This document shows, one piece after another, positions 48,026 to 57,973 of a DNA stretch of 64,000 bases. The notes beneath the pieces are model-generated. The model did not search any database and was not told where the DNA came from. It worked only from the letters and a program-made list of their open reading frames with translations. The stretch spans positions 248,001 through 312,000 of the forward strand of contig NZ_BKAH01000001.1 in NCBI RefSeq assembly GCF_007992455.1. Reading direction: 5' to 3'. How positions within the stretch are numbered: the stretch's first letter is position 1; each line of letters opens with the position of its first letter. The DNA is from Microbacterium saccharophilum. GTDB taxonomy: Bacteria; Actinomycetota; Actinomycetes; Actinomycetales; Microbacteriaceae. The translations under genes and the position numbers were made by a program.

Positions 48026-49102
48026 ATGAAAGCCGCGAGATATTACGGTCGCGAGGACATTCGCATCGAGGACATCGAGCAGCAGCCGCTGCAGCCCGGC
48101 ACCGTGCGCATCGACGTCGCCTGGACGGGGATCTGCGGGAGCGACCTGCACGAGTATCTCGACGGTCCGATCTTCGTGCCGCCGGCAGGCCATCCCCACC
48201 CGATCTCGGGCGAATCGGCCCCGATCACCCTCGGACACGAGTTCCCGGGCGTCGTCCGTGAGCTCGGCGAGGGCGTCACCGACCTCGAGGTCGGCCAGCA
48301 TGTCGTCGTCGAGCCGTACATCATCGATTCCGCAGTCGACACCGGCCCGGAGAGCACGGACTACCACCTGTCGGAGAACATGAACTTCATCGGTCTCGGC
48401 GGACGCGGGGGCGGCCTCTCGGAGAACATCGTCGTCGAGCGCCGCTGGGTGCATCCGGTCGACAGCTCTGTTCCGCTGGACGAAGCCGCGCTCATCGAGC
48501 CCCTCTCGGTCGCGCACCATGCGGTCATCCGCTCGGGGGCGCGCGCCGGCCAGTGGGCACTCGTCGGGGGTGCCGGCCCGATCGGCCTGCTCACCGCTGC
48601 CGTGCTGAAGGCGGAGGGGGTGAACGTCGTCATCTCGGAGATCAGTTCGCTCCGCCGCCAGAAGGCGCTCGATGCCGGTGTCGCCGACGTCGCGCTGAAC
48701 CCGCTCGAGGTGGACGTGGTGACCGAGGTCAAGCGGCTCACCGACGGTCGCGGCGCGGACGTCGCCTTCGAGGCGACGAGCGTGCAGGCGGTGTTCGACA
48801 CCCTGCTCGACGCGGTGCGCCCGCAGGGCGTGGTCGTGGTGATCTCGATCTGGGGGCACCCGGCGAGCCTGGACATGCAGAAGCTCGTGCTCAAGGAGAT
48901 CGACGTCCGCGGCACGATCGCCTACGTGAACGACCACCCCGCCACGATCAAGCTGGTGGAAGACGGCAAGATCGACCTCAAGCCGTTCATCACCGGGAAG
49001 ATCGGCCTCGACGATCTGGTGTCCAAGGGCTTCGACACGCTGATCCACCACAACGAGACCGCGGTGAAGATCCTCGTCTCGCCCAGCGGAGCCGGTCTTT
49101 AG
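48026..49102 (+). CDS. Zinc-dependent 2,3-butanediol-type dehydrogenase without structural-zinc cysteines
   Basis: This 358-residue MDR enzyme has catalytic-zinc residues C37 (GICGSDLHEY) and H71/E72 (GHEFPGVV), and a Rossmann motif GGAGPIGLLTAAVL near 180. The lobe after VVVEP (about 98-125), which in butanediol dehydrogenases carries four structural-zinc cysteines, has none here and instead reads DTGPESTDYHLSENM. It probably oxidises acetoin/2,3-butanediol or a related diol with NAD. GAGGAAG lies eight bases before the ATG. Confidence 0.87.
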   Translation: MKAARYYGREDIRIEDIEQQPLQPGTVRIDVAWTGICGSDLHEYLDGPIFVPPAGHPHPISGESAPITLGHEFPGVVRELGEGVTDLEVGQHVVVEPYIIDSAVDTGPESTDYHLSENMNFIGLGGRGGGLSENIVVERRWVHPVDSSVPLDEAALIEPLSVAHHAVIRSGARAGQWALVGGAGPIGLLTAAVLKAEGVNVVISEISSLRRQKALDAGVADVALNPLEVDVVTEVKRLTDGRGADVAFEATSVQAVFDTLLDAVRPQGVVVVISIWGHPASLDMQKLVLKEIDVRGTIAYVNDHPATIKLVEDGKIDLKPFITGKIGLDDLVSKGFDTLIHHNETAVKILVSPSGAGL

Positions 49103-49110
49103 GGCCTCAT

Positions 49111-49158
49111 CGAAGGCCCGGTGCGGGAGCCGGACGCCGGCCCCGCACCGGGCCTTCG
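49111..49158. terminator. Very strong bidirectional hairpin between convergent genes
   Basis: A 17-bp perfect stem (arm CGAAGGCCCGGTGCGGG) is extended after a single bulged A by a 5-bp stem (GCCGG/CCGGC) with a three-base loop. It lies 8 bases after the dehydrogenase stop and 13 from the ychF stop. There is no U-tract, but such stems serve as terminators in GC-rich genomes. Confidence 0.85.
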
Positions 49159-49171
49159 CCGATCCGCGGCG

Positions 49172-50245
49172 TCACACGTTGAAGCGGAACTCCACGACGT
49201 CGCCGTCCTGCATGACGTAGTCCTTGCCCTCCAGGCGCGCCTTGCCCTTCGCGCGGGCCTCGACGACCGAGCCGGTCGCGACGAGGTCCTCGAACGAGAT
49301 GACCTCGGCCTTGATGAAGCCCTTCTCGAAGTCGGTGTGGATGACGCCGGCCGCCTGCGGCGCCTTCCAGCCCTTGCCGATCGTCCACGCGCGCGACTCC
49401 TTGGGGCCGGCGGTCAGGTACGTCTGCAGGCCGAGGGTGTCGAAGCCGATGCGGGCGAGCTGGTCGAGTCCCGACTCCTCCTGACCCGTGGATGCCAGGA
49501 GCTCGGCGGCATCCGCCGGGTCGAGGTCGATGAGCTCCGACTCGATCTTCGCGTCCAGGAACACGGCCTTCGCGGGCGCGACGAGCGCCTCCAGCTCGGC
49601 CTTGCGCGCCGGATCGGTGAGAACGGCCTCGTCGACGTTGAAGACGAAGATGAACGGCTTCGCCGTCAGCAGGCCCAGCTCCTTGATGGGGGCGAGGTCG
49701 AGCGTGGACGCCGACAGCAGCTCGCCGCGCTGCAGCGCGTCGCGCGCGGCGACGGCGGCCTCGAGGACGGACGGGTCGAGCTTGCGGCCCTTGACCTCCT
49801 TCTCGTACCGCGTGATCGCCTTCTCGAGCGTCTCGAGGTCGGCCAGCTGCAGCTCGGCGTTGATGGTCTCCATGTCGTTGCGCGGGTTCACGGCGCCCTC
49901 GACGTGCACGACGTCGGCGTCGGAGAAGCCGCGGACGACCTGCGCGATGGCATCCGCCTCACGGATGTTCGCGAGGAACTTGTTGCCGAGACCCTCACCC
50001 TCGCTCGCGCCGCGCACGATGCCGGCGATGTCGACGAACGAGACGGCGGCGGGCAGGATCCGCTCGCTGCCGAAGATCTCGGCGAGCTTCTCCAGCCGGG
50101 GGTCGGGGAGGTTCACGACCCCGATGTTCGGCTCGATCGTCGCGAACGGGTAGTTCGCCGCGAGCACCTGATTCTTGGTCAGGGCGTTGAAGAGCGTCGA
50201 CTTGCCGACGTTGGGGAGACCGACGATTCCGATGGTAAGAGCCAC
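49172..50245 (-). CDS. ychF: Redox-regulated ATPase/GTPase YchF (Obg-like)
   Basis: This protein (357 residues from the GTG at 50245) has the P-loop GLPNVGKSTLFNALT near 8-22, the NKTD-like NMD region, a coiled-coil insertion and a C-terminal TGS-like domain (GPKESRAWTIGKGWKAPQAA). It hydrolyses ATP in preference to GTP and associates with ribosomes. The GTG start (MALTIGIVG) is favoured over the ATG two codons earlier because it matches the family N-terminus and a -10 TAGACT at 50255-50260 suits a leaderless transcript. Confidence 0.95.
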   Translation of the reverse strand: MALTIGIVGLPNVGKSTLFNALTKNQVLAANYPFATIEPNIGVVNLPDPRLEKLAEIFGSERILPAAVSFVDIAGIVRGASEGEGLGNKFLANIREADAIAQVVRGFSDADVVHVEGAVNPRNDMETINAELQLADLETLEKAITRYEKEVKGRKLDPSVLEAAVAARDALQRGELLSASTLDLAPIKELGLLTAKPFIFVFNVDEAVLTDPARKAELEALVAPAKAVFLDAKIESELIDLDPADAAELLASTGQEESGLDQLARIGFDTLGLQTYLTAGPKESRAWTIGKGWKAPQAAGVIHTDFEKGFIKAEVISFEDLVATGSVVEARAKGKARLEGKDYVMQDGDVVEFRFNV

Positions 50246-50254
50246 GGGCATCCA

Positions 50255-50260
50255 GTCTAC
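50255..50260 (-). promoter_or_regulatory. -10 element of ychF
   Basis: On the minus strand this is TAGACT, 4-9 bases upstream of the ATG/GTG start, suggesting a leaderless or nearly leaderless transcript. Confidence 0.4.
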
Positions 50261-50284
50261 GTGGCGGGATCGCGCGGCCCCGCC

Positions 50285-50336
50285 CCGTCCCTACGGACGG
50301 ACCGCCCGATCCGTCGCTACGGACGGACCGCCCGAT
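50285..50336. repeat. Tandem duplication of a 26-bp unit at the methyltransferase 3' end
   Basis: Positions 50285-50310 and 50311-50336 are identical except one base (50290 C versus 50316 G). The second copy holds the methyltransferase stop codon; the first lies in the gap before ychF. The 26-bp length is not a multiple of three. It looks like a recent slippage or duplication event. Confidence 0.85.
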
Positions 50337-51069
50337 ACGCACGGGTCACGTACGGCAGCTCGACGGCGGCATCCCCCACCGCTCCGATGTCGTCGAACAG
50401 TTCGGCGATCCCGCGATCGATGCGGGCGCGCTCCTCCTCGCCCGCCGTGATGATGTAGCTCCGCGAGCGCACCATCGCCGTCAGGGTCGCCCGCGTCATC
50501 GGGCGGGACCACCGCCACTCCTGCGCCTCGAGTCCGGTGAACGGCGCCGCGACGGGCGGATCGCCCGCCGCGAGCATCTTCTCCGCATTGCTGCCCTGCA
50601 TGATGGCCGTCAGGCGCGCCACCCAGGGAACGCTCTCGTCGCGGATGTTCCAGATGAGGCCCAGCACGCCGCCGGCGCGCAGCACGCGGGCGACCTCGGC
50701 CGAGGCCGCGACGGGCTCCACCCAGTGCCATGCCTGGCCGAGGACGACGGCGTCGACGGACGCCTCCGGGAGCGGGAGCTGCTCGGCCGTGCCGGTGAAG
50801 GTCGGCACGCCCCGCACGGCGCCCCGCAGGGCCGCGAGCATCTCGGGGTCGGGATCCACGGCCACGACCTCGGCACCCAGCTCGACGAGCGCGCGCGTGA
50901 GCTTCCCGGTCCCCGCGCCCACATCCGCCACGCGCGTCGCCCGTCCGTCCCGGGCGGCGGGCGCCAGCATCCACGTCACGGCGGCGGACGGGTACTCCGG
51001 ACGGCCCTGCTCGTACGCTCCGGCGGCACGGCCGAACGAGGTCGACATCTCCCGATCGCTGGTCACCAT
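50317..51069 (-). CDS. Class I SAM-dependent methyltransferase
   Basis: This 250-residue protein has the SAM motif VADVGAGTGKLTRAL near 47-61, the acidic VVAVDPDPEML near 68-78, and VDAVVLGQAWHWV near 107-119, typical of the type 11 methyltransferases. The substrate is unknown. Its stop codon lies in a 26-bp tandem repeat. It is divergent from the exonuclease gene. Confidence 0.88.
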   Translation of the reverse strand: MVTSDREMSTSFGRAAGAYEQGRPEYPSAAVTWMLAPAARDGRATRVADVGAGTGKLTRALVELGAEVVAVDPDPEMLAALRGAVRGVPTFTGTAEQLPLPEASVDAVVLGQAWHWVEPVAASAEVARVLRAGGVLGLIWNIRDESVPWVARLTAIMQGSNAEKMLAAGDPPVAAPFTGLEAQEWRWSRPMTRATLTAMVRSRSYIITAGEEERARIDRGIAELFDDIGAVGDAAVELPYVTRAYRAVRP

Positions 51070-51138
51070 CCGACCCTACGTGGCGCGACCTCGGCGCGCC
51101 TCCCGGCCGGGGCGCCCGACCGGGGCGAGGGTGAAGTC

Positions 51139-51750
51139 GTGGCCCTGGATTTCACCGCGATCGACTTCGAGACGGCGAACTCCTCCAGCGCCTCGGCCTG
51201 CGCCGTCGGGCTCGCCCGGGTCCGTGACGGTCGCATCGTCGCGACGACGGGCTGGCTCATCCGGCCTCCCGCCGGCCACGATCGCTTCTTCGAGCTGAAC
51301 ACCGGCATCCACGGCATCCGGGCGGAGGACGTCGTCGGCGCGAAGACGTGGAGCGAGCAGCTGCCCGATCTCGCCGCGTTCGTCGGCGACGACGTGCTCG
51401 TGGCGCACAACGCCGGCTTCGACATGGCCGTCCTCCGGCGCGCCTGCGACGTCACCGGCGACACCGTGGCCCCCTACCGCTACGTGTGCAGCCTGCAGGT
51501 CGCCCGCAAGAGCTACGACCTCCCGTCCTACCGGCTCCCCCTCGTCGCCTCCGCCGCCGGCTACCTCGACTTCGCGCACCACGACGCGACGGCCGATGCC
51601 GCCGCATGCGCGCACATCATGATCGACGCCGCGCAGCGTGCCGGCGCCGTGGATGTCGTCGAGCTCGCCATGCTGCTGGGCCTGCGCGTCCCGCAGATCC
51701 CGGTGCCCGCCGAGGCGCCGGTCCAGGCGCTGCTCCCCGCCGCGGTCTGA
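51139..51750 (+). CDS. DEDDh 3'-5' exonuclease (epsilon-like)
   Basis: This 203-residue exonuclease has Exo I IDFETAN (D and E near 9-11), Exo II HNAGFDMAVLRRA near 96-108 and Exo III HHDATADAAACAHIM near 152-166, with the His/Asp of the DEDDh class. It degrades DNA or RNA 3' ends, perhaps in repair. The GTG start (VALDFTAIDFE) fits the family N-terminus; upstream sequence is low-complexity. Confidence 0.9.
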   Translation: MALDFTAIDFETANSSSASACAVGLARVRDGRIVATTGWLIRPPAGHDRFFELNTGIHGIRAEDVVGAKTWSEQLPDLAAFVGDDVLVAHNAGFDMAVLRRACDVTGDTVAPYRYVCSLQVARKSYDLPSYRLPLVASAAGYLDFAHHDATADAAACAHIMIDAAQRAGAVDVVELAMLLGLRVPQIPVPAEAPVQALLPAAV

Positions 51751-51793
51751 GTGTCGCACGGCCGGTGTCGCACCCCCACGGCATCCTGACGGT

Positions 51794-53116
51794 ATGGATG
51801 CCGCCATGTTCACCGTCGTCGCGATCGCGTGCCTGGTCGCCGGGCTGCTCGCGGGCTGGTTCGCCGGCGGCGCGCGCACCGCAGAGCGCTCCGCCGCCGC
51901 CCGCGAAACGCTGACCGCGCGCCTCGCCGCCGCGGAGGCGGCGCGCGAGGCCCTGGCTGCGCAGCTGGATCAGCAGCGCGCGCTGCATCGGGAGCTCGGC
52001 GCCCAGTCCCGCGCCGACCAGCTGGCGGCGCAGGAGCGGGAGCGGCGGGAGCAGCTGGTGCTGCGGGCCCTCGCGCCCGTCCAGGAGACCCTGCAGACCA
52101 TGCAGCAGAAGGTCGACGAGCTCGAGCGCGAACGGCAGTCGCAGTACGGGTCCATCGCCGAGCAGCTGCGCCGCGCACAGCAGTCCGACGAGGCCCTGCG
52201 GGCGACGACGGAATCGCTCGCCGGCGCGCTGCGCTCGAGCTCCGCGCGGGGCGTCTGGGGCGAGACGCAGCTGCGGCGCATCGTCGAGTCCGCCGGCCTC
52301 ACGCGCTTCGTCGACTTCGAGACGCAGTCCTCGATCAGCTCGGATGCCGGCGCGGGCCGCCCCGACCTCGTCGTGCGCCTTCCCGGCGACAAGGCGCTCG
52401 CGGTCGACGCGAAGGTGCCGCTGGACGCCTACCTCGAGGCGAGCGCCATCCCCGTGACGGCGCAGGGCGAGGAGGGCGCGCGGCGCAAGACGCTCCTGGA
52501 GAAGCATGTGAAGGCGGTGCGCGCGCACGTGGACGCGCTCGCGAAGAAGTCGTACTGGGCGGGGCTGCGTTCGAGCCCCGAGTTCGTCGTCTGCTTCATC
52601 CCGAGCGAGTCGCTCCTCGCCGCGGCGCTGGAGGAAGACCCGTCACTCCTGGACTACGCGTTCGGGCGTCGCGTGGCGCTCGCGTCGCCGGTGAACCTGT
52701 GGGCGGTGCTGAAGACCGTCGCCTACACGTGGACCCAGCAGGACGTCAGCGACGAGGCCCGGACCCTCTTCGAGCTCGGCAACGAGCTGTACCACCGCCT
52801 GGGCGGGCTCGCCGGACATGCGGAGGACCTGCGCCGCGCGCTGGAGCGCACGGTCGACAGCTACAACCGGCTCGTCGGGTCGCTCGAGACGCGGGTGCTC
52901 GTCAGCGCCCGCCGGTTCCCGGGGATCGATGAGACGAAGCTGGATGCCGTGGCGGCGCCGGCGTTCGTGGAGAAGACGCCGAAGCGCGTCACGGCGCCGG
53001 AGCTGACGATGCCCGAGACAACCGTGGAGGAGCCCTCGCTCGTCGCGGATGTGGGCGAACTGCGGGCCCGGCTCGAGAAAGAGGAGGGGCTCAGCCGCCC
53101 GGGAAGAAGTTCATGA
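51794..53116 (+). CDS. rmuC: DNA recombination protein RmuC
   Basis: This 440-residue protein has one N-terminal membrane helix (about 3-25), a long coiled coil (about 30-125) and the RmuC nuclease-like domain with GVWGETQLRRIVESAGL near 150-166 and LAVDAKVPLDAYLEA near 200-214. RmuC is thought to limit recombination of inverted repeats. Its 3' end overlaps a convergent small gene by 26 bases. Confidence 0.93.
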   Translation: MDAAMFTVVAIACLVAGLLAGWFAGGARTAERSAAARETLTARLAAAEAAREALAAQLDQQRALHRELGAQSRADQLAAQERERREQLVLRALAPVQETLQTMQQKVDELERERQSQYGSIAEQLRRAQQSDEALRATTESLAGALRSSSARGVWGETQLRRIVESAGLTRFVDFETQSSISSDAGAGRPDLVVRLPGDKALAVDAKVPLDAYLEASAIPVTAQGEEGARRKTLLEKHVKAVRAHVDALAKKSYWAGLRSSPEFVVCFIPSESLLAAALEEDPSLLDYAFGRRVALASPVNLWAVLKTVAYTWTQQDVSDEARTLFELGNELYHRLGGLAGHAEDLRRALERTVDSYNRLVGSLETRVLVSARRFPGIDETKLDAVAAPAFVEKTPKRVTAPELTMPETTVEEPSLVADVGELRARLEKEEGLSRPGRSS

Positions 53117-53282
53117 GACCGACGACGGCGGCCGAGACGACGACGAAGGCGCCGATCATCCACCATGCACTGACCTGGTGACCCTCGGGAGCACGGCGGC
53201 GCAGCAGGACGTCGGGACGACGCGCCGGGTCGATGGGGACGGTCAGCTGCCCGGTCCTCGGACTGCTCGAAGCTGCGGTCAT
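53091..53282 (-). CDS. Small single-helix membrane protein
   Basis: This 63-residue protein has a polar N-terminus rich in Arg and Pro (PARRPDVLLRRRAPEG) and one C-terminal membrane helix (about 40-60). The start MTAASSSPRTG has a GGGAGA ribosome binding site. It overlaps the end of rmuC on the other strand by 26 bases. No family is recognised. Confidence 0.65.
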   Translation of the reverse strand: MTAASSSPRTGQLTVPIDPARRPDVLLRRRAPEGHQVSAWWMIGAFVVVSAAVVGLMNFFPGG

Positions 53283-53425
53283 TAGGTCTCCCGATGTGCA
53301 TGGACGGCGAACAATGTCGCCGCTGACACGCTGACCATTGTGCCAGAGGCGGATGCACATTCCCTGTGTCGGCACGCAGGCGGTCGTCTCGATCCGATCA
53401 CGGAACGAGGATCACCGCGTCGGGG

Positions 53426-54418
53426 CTACAGCCACTTCGACGTGAGGTGCTCCGAGGTGATCCGTCGCATCGTGCCCGAAGCCCCGCGCAGCACGACGCT
53501 CTCGGTGAAGAGGTAGTCCGCGCCGGCGCGCCGCACGCCGGCGACGAGCTCGCCGTTGGTGACGCCCGTCGCGACGAAGATCGTGTTGCTGCCCTTCACG
53601 AGGTCGTCGGCCTCGTAGACGTGGTCGTCGAGCTTGAGTCCCGCGTCGATACCGCGCTGCTTCTCCTCGTCGTCCCGCGCCCACAGCCGGCCCTGGATGT
53701 GCCCGCCGAGCGCCTTGATGGCGCACGCCGTGACGATGCCCTCGGGGCTGCCGCCGATCCCGACGCACATGTCCGTGCGGGCGTTGTAGCGCGCCGCGTT
53801 GATCCCACCGGCGACGTCGCCGTCGCTCATGAGACGGGTGCCGGCGCCGGCCTCGCGGATCTCATCGATGAGCTTCGCGTGCCGCGGACGGTTCAGGACG
53901 GACACGACGAGCTCATCGACGGGCTTGTCGAGCGCCTTCGCGAGGCGGCGGATGTTCTCCCCGATCGGCAGGCGGATGTCGACGACGCCGACCCCGGCGG
54001 GGCCTGTCACGAGCTTGTCCATGTAGAAGACGGCGGACGCGTCGAGCATCGTCCCGCGGTCCGAGACCGCGAGCACCGACAGCGCGTTGTTGCGGCCCTC
54101 GGCCGTCAGGGTCGTCCCGTCGATGGGGTCGACGGCGATGTCGCACTGCGGGCCGCGCCCCGTGCCGACATGCTCGCCGTTGTAGAGCATGGGCGCGTTG
54201 TCCTTCTCGCCCTCGCCGATCACGATGACGCCGTCGAAGTTCACCGTCGACAGGAACGCACGCATCGCGTCCACGGCGGCTCCGTCGGCGAGCTCCTTCT
54301 TGCCCCGTCCGATGAACGGAACCGAGCGGATCGCCGCGGCCTCCGTCGCACGCACGAGCTCGAGAGCCAGGTTGCGGTCCGGATGAAGGGGACTCATGTC
54401 TGCAGTCAGGCTCACCAT
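53426..54418 (-). CDS. glpX: Class II fructose-1,6-bisphosphatase
   Basis: This 330-residue metal-dependent phosphatase removes the C1 phosphate of fructose-1,6-bisphosphate in gluconeogenesis. The signature DPIDGTTL is near 97-104, the GEGEKDNAP motif near 68-76 and the GGSPEGIVTACAIKALGG region near 232-249. It is divergent from fba, which makes the opposite-facing partner of the pathway. The start may be MVSLTAD or the ATG seven codons later (MSPLHPD). Confidence 0.95.
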   Translation of the reverse strand: MVSLTADMSPLHPDRNLALELVRATEAAAIRSVPFIGRGKKELADGAAVDAMRAFLSTVNFDGVIVIGEGEKDNAPMLYNGEHVGTGRGPQCDIAVDPIDGTTLTAEGRNNALSVLAVSDRGTMLDASAVFYMDKLVTGPAGVGVVDIRLPIGENIRRLAKALDKPVDELVVSVLNRPRHAKLIDEIREAGAGTRLMSDGDVAGGINAARYNARTDMCVGIGGSPEGIVTACAIKALGGHIQGRLWARDDEEKQRGIDAGLKLDDHVYEADDLVKGSNTIFVATGVTNGELVAGVRRAGADYLFTESVVLRGASGTMRRITSEHLTSKWL

Positions 54419-54537
54419 GTCGTCAGCCTACGACCCGCCGCGACGCGGAACGGAGGATTCGTGCCCCGCCGGTGCGAAGGATTCGCGATTCTTGCCAGAT
54501 CGGCAGGACCGCGGTGGGGGTTTGCACGGCTCCCCCG

Positions 54538-54567
54538 CTGACCCGGGCAACCCCGCTTCGCTAGAGT
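54538..54567 (+). promoter_or_regulatory. Putative fba promoter
   Basis: CTGACC and TAGAGT are 18 bases apart, ending 48 bases before the fba ATG. This is a sequence match only. Confidence 0.45.
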
Positions 54568-54614
54568 GACCGTGGAACACCGAACCGCACGCAATGCCCA
54601 TATGAGGAGCTGAC

Positions 54615-55646
<1,032 letters not shown>

Positions 55647-55658
55647 CCCGCACCACCT

Positions 55659-55689
55659 CGATGCCCCGGCCCCGGCGGTCGGGGCATCG
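55659..55689. terminator. Bidirectional terminator hairpin
   Basis: CGATGCCCCG and CGGGGCATCG form a 10-bp perfect stem with an 11-base GC-rich loop, between fba (plus) and the MOSC gene (minus). No U-tract is seen. Confidence 0.75.
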
Positions 55690-55703
55690 TCGTGTCCGGT
55701 CCG

Positions 55704-56252
55704 CTACGGCGCGCGATAGCCGTCCAGGAGGGCCGGTGCTTCGTCGGGCCGGTGCTCGACGACGATCTCATCGCCCGCCTGCACGGTGCCGCCCTTGACG
55801 ACCCGCAGGTACGGCCCCGGTCGCTGCGCCGCGAAGAAGCGCTTGACCCAGCCGCGCTGCTCGGCGCCGCCCATCCAGCGCGCGAAGGTCTGGCAGGGGG
55901 TGCGCGGCATCGTGACCTCGACCCGCACGACCGCGCCGATCCGCCAGATCTCCCCGATGCGGGCGGCGTTGACGTCGATGCCCGTCGTGCGCAGGTTCTC
56001 GCCGAAGAAACCCGGCGGCACATCGCGGCCGAGCTCCCGCTCCCAGTACTCGGCGTCCTCCTGCGCGTACGCGTAGAGCGCCTTGTCGAGTCCTCCGTGG
56101 TGCTTGCGGTTCGCCTGCACATCGCTGCGGACGCCGTAGGGTCCGATCCGCACGGGCGTCTCCAGGGGCCGCTTGTCGATCGCGGTCACCCCGTTGGTCC
56201 CGCTGTCGGGGTGCAGCCGGTGCACGGCGCACACGGCGAGGAGATGTGCCAT
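55704..56252 (-). CDS. MOSC-domain protein
   Basis: This 182-residue protein is a MOSC (molybdenum cofactor sulfurase C-terminal) domain with GVTAIDKRPLETPVRIGPYG near 22-41 and FFGENLRTTGIDV near 81-93. The fold binds sulfur through a conserved cysteine in related enzymes; here C118 in RTPCQTFARWMGG is a candidate. Role may be in metal-sulfur or Mo-cofactor chemistry. Confidence 0.87.
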   Translation of the reverse strand: MAHLLAVCAVHRLHPDSGTNGVTAIDKRPLETPVRIGPYGVRSDVQANRKHHGGLDKALYAYAQEDAEYWERELGRDVPPGFFGENLRTTGIDVNAARIGEIWRIGAVVRVEVTMPRTPCQTFARWMGGAEQRGWVKRFFAAQRPGPYLRVVKGGTVQAGDEIVVEHRPDEAPALLDGYRAP

Positions 56253-56286
56253 CGGATCAGCGCTCCGTCCTGTTCGAGGTCGCGGC

Positions 56287-56841
56287 TCAGCCGCCGAGGC
56301 CGGAGAAGTGCCGCGCGATCGCCGGGTCGCCGAGCAGCGGGACCGTCAGCAGGGAACTCACCGCGAGGAAGGTGACGATCGCGCCGACGAGCGGGATCCA
56401 CCAGGTCAGCCGGCGACGGGAGAGCGACCGCCACGAGATCAGCGCCGTCAGCACCCACCCGGCCGCGAACACGACCGCGCCGATCGCGCCGAACTGGGCG
56501 CCCTGCGCCGTGTTGCTGAACTCCTCCTCGATCCCCGCCATCTCCATCCACGCCTCCGCGAACGCCGCGAAATCGAGCAGCTGCGGCACGGCGGTCAGCA
56601 CCGTCACGAGACCGTAGGCGAGGAGCGCCAGGGTGATGGCCCGGTCCGCCGTCCGCGAGGGCCGCGCCGCCGTCGTGGTGGGACGCGGGGTCGGCGGGTG
56701 CGGGACGTAGGGGGCTTGGTCAGGCGCGGGCGCCTGCGGCACCGCGGCGGGCTCGGGTCGGCGGATGCGCGCCCGCTGCTCCTCCGGGGTGGCGTACTCG
56801 CCGTACTGGGGGCGCGGGCGCGGCTCCTCCGGCGTGCTCAC
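56287..56841 (-). CDS. DUF6264-like membrane protein
   Basis: This 184-residue protein has a Pro/Arg-rich soluble N-terminus (about 1-63) with [15 protein letters not shown], then about four membrane helices. It resembles the DUF6264 proteins of Microbacteriaceae (from memory). It overlaps the ispH 3' end by four bases. Function unknown. Confidence 0.68.
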   Translation of the reverse strand: MSTPEEPRPRPQYGEYATPEEQRARIRRPEPAAVPQAPAPDQAPYVPHPPTPRPTTTAARPSRTADRAITLALLAYGLVTVLTAVPQLLDFAAFAEAWMEMAGIEEEFSNTAQGAQFGAIGAVVFAAGWVLTALISWRSLSRRRLTWWIPLVGAIVTFLAVSSLLTVPLLGDPAIARHFSGLGG

Positions 56842-57926
56842 GCCGGGGCCTCTCCCTCGCCTGCACGGCCGCTGACCCGCCCGCCGAGGGCGCGTTCGTC
56901 ACGGCGCCCGGACGAGTCCTGCCGCAGCTCCTTGGGCAGGGAGAACAGAAGGTCCTCCTCCGCGGTGCGGATCTCCTCGACATCGCGGTAGCCGGCGCCG
57001 CCGAGCTCGTCGAGCACTTCGCGCACGAGGACCTCGGGGACCGAGGCGCCCGACGTGACGCCGACGGTCTCGACGCCGTCGAGCCAGGACTGCTGGATCT
57101 CGTGCGCGTAGTCGACGCGGTACGCCGCCTGGGCGCCGTACTCCAGGGCGACCTCGACGAGCCGGACGCTGTTCGAGGAGTTGGCGGAGCCGACGACGAT
57201 CACGAGGTCGGCATCCTTCGCGACCTTCTTGATCGCGACCTGACGGTTCTGCGTCGCGTAGCAGATGTCGTCGGACGGCGGATCCTGCAGCTGCGGGAAG
57301 CGGACCCGGAGCCGGCGCACCGTCTCCATGGTCTCGTCGACGGACAGCGTGGTCTGCGAGAGCCAGACGACCTTCGAGGGGTCCTTCACCTCGACGACAT
57401 CGGCGTGATCGGGAGAGTTGACGACCGTGATGTGCTCGGGCGCCTCACCGGCTGTCCCCTCCACCTCTTCGTGGCCGTCGTGCCCGATCAGCAGGATCTC
57501 GAAATCGTCCCGTGCGAAGCGGACGGCCTCGCGGTGCACCTTCGTCACGAGCGGGCAGGTCGCATCGATCGCCTGCAGTCCGCGGTCGGCGGCGGCCGTC
57601 ACGACGGCGGGCGAGACCCCGTGGGCGCTGAAGACGACATGCGCGCCCGGCGGCACCTCATCCACCTCTTCGACGAAGATGGCGCCCTGCGCCTCCAGTT
57701 CCGTGACGACGTGGATGTTGTGGACGATCTGCTTGCGCACGTAGACGGGCGCGCCGAACCGCTCGAGGGCCTTCTCCACCGCGATCACCGCCCGGTCCAC
57801 GCCTGCGCAGTAGCCGCGCGGGGCGGCGAGCAGGATCTTCTTGTGTCCGTTGACGGGGTTATCCTGGAGCCGCCCGCGGGGCCCCGGGATACGGGGCGAA
57901 GGCAGACGGACGGCGGTTGTGCTCAC
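56838..57926 (-). CDS. ispH: 4-hydroxy-3-methylbut-2-enyl diphosphate reductase
   Basis: This 362-residue [4Fe-4S] enzyme makes IPP and DMAPP in the last step of the MEP isoprenoid pathway. Cluster cysteines are in [11 protein letters not shown] (C40), [11 protein letters not shown] (about 131) and [11 protein letters not shown] (about 221). The active-site TTLSVDET is near 194. The first 25 residues are an extension with no conservation, so a later start is possible. Confidence 0.95.
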   Translation of the reverse strand: MSTTAVRLPSPRIPGPRGRLQDNPVNGHKKILLAAPRGYCAGVDRAVIAVEKALERFGAPVYVRKQIVHNIHVVTELEAQGAIFVEEVDEVPPGAHVVFSAHGVSPAVVTAAADRGLQAIDATCPLVTKVHREAVRFARDDFEILLIGHDGHEEVEGTAGEAPEHITVVNSPDHADVVEVKDPSKVVWLSQTTLSVDETMETVRRLRVRFPQLQDPPSDDICYATQNRQVAIKKVAKDADLVIVVGSANSSNSVRLVEVALEYGAQAAYRVDYAHEIQQSWLDGVETVGVTSGASVPEVLVREVLDELGGAGYRDVEEIRTAEEDLLFSLPKELRQDSSGRRDERALGGRVSGRAGEGEAPA

Positions 57927-57973
57927 ACGTCGATTCTACGGATGCCCCGCTGAGCGCGGGCCGAAGGGTGCTC

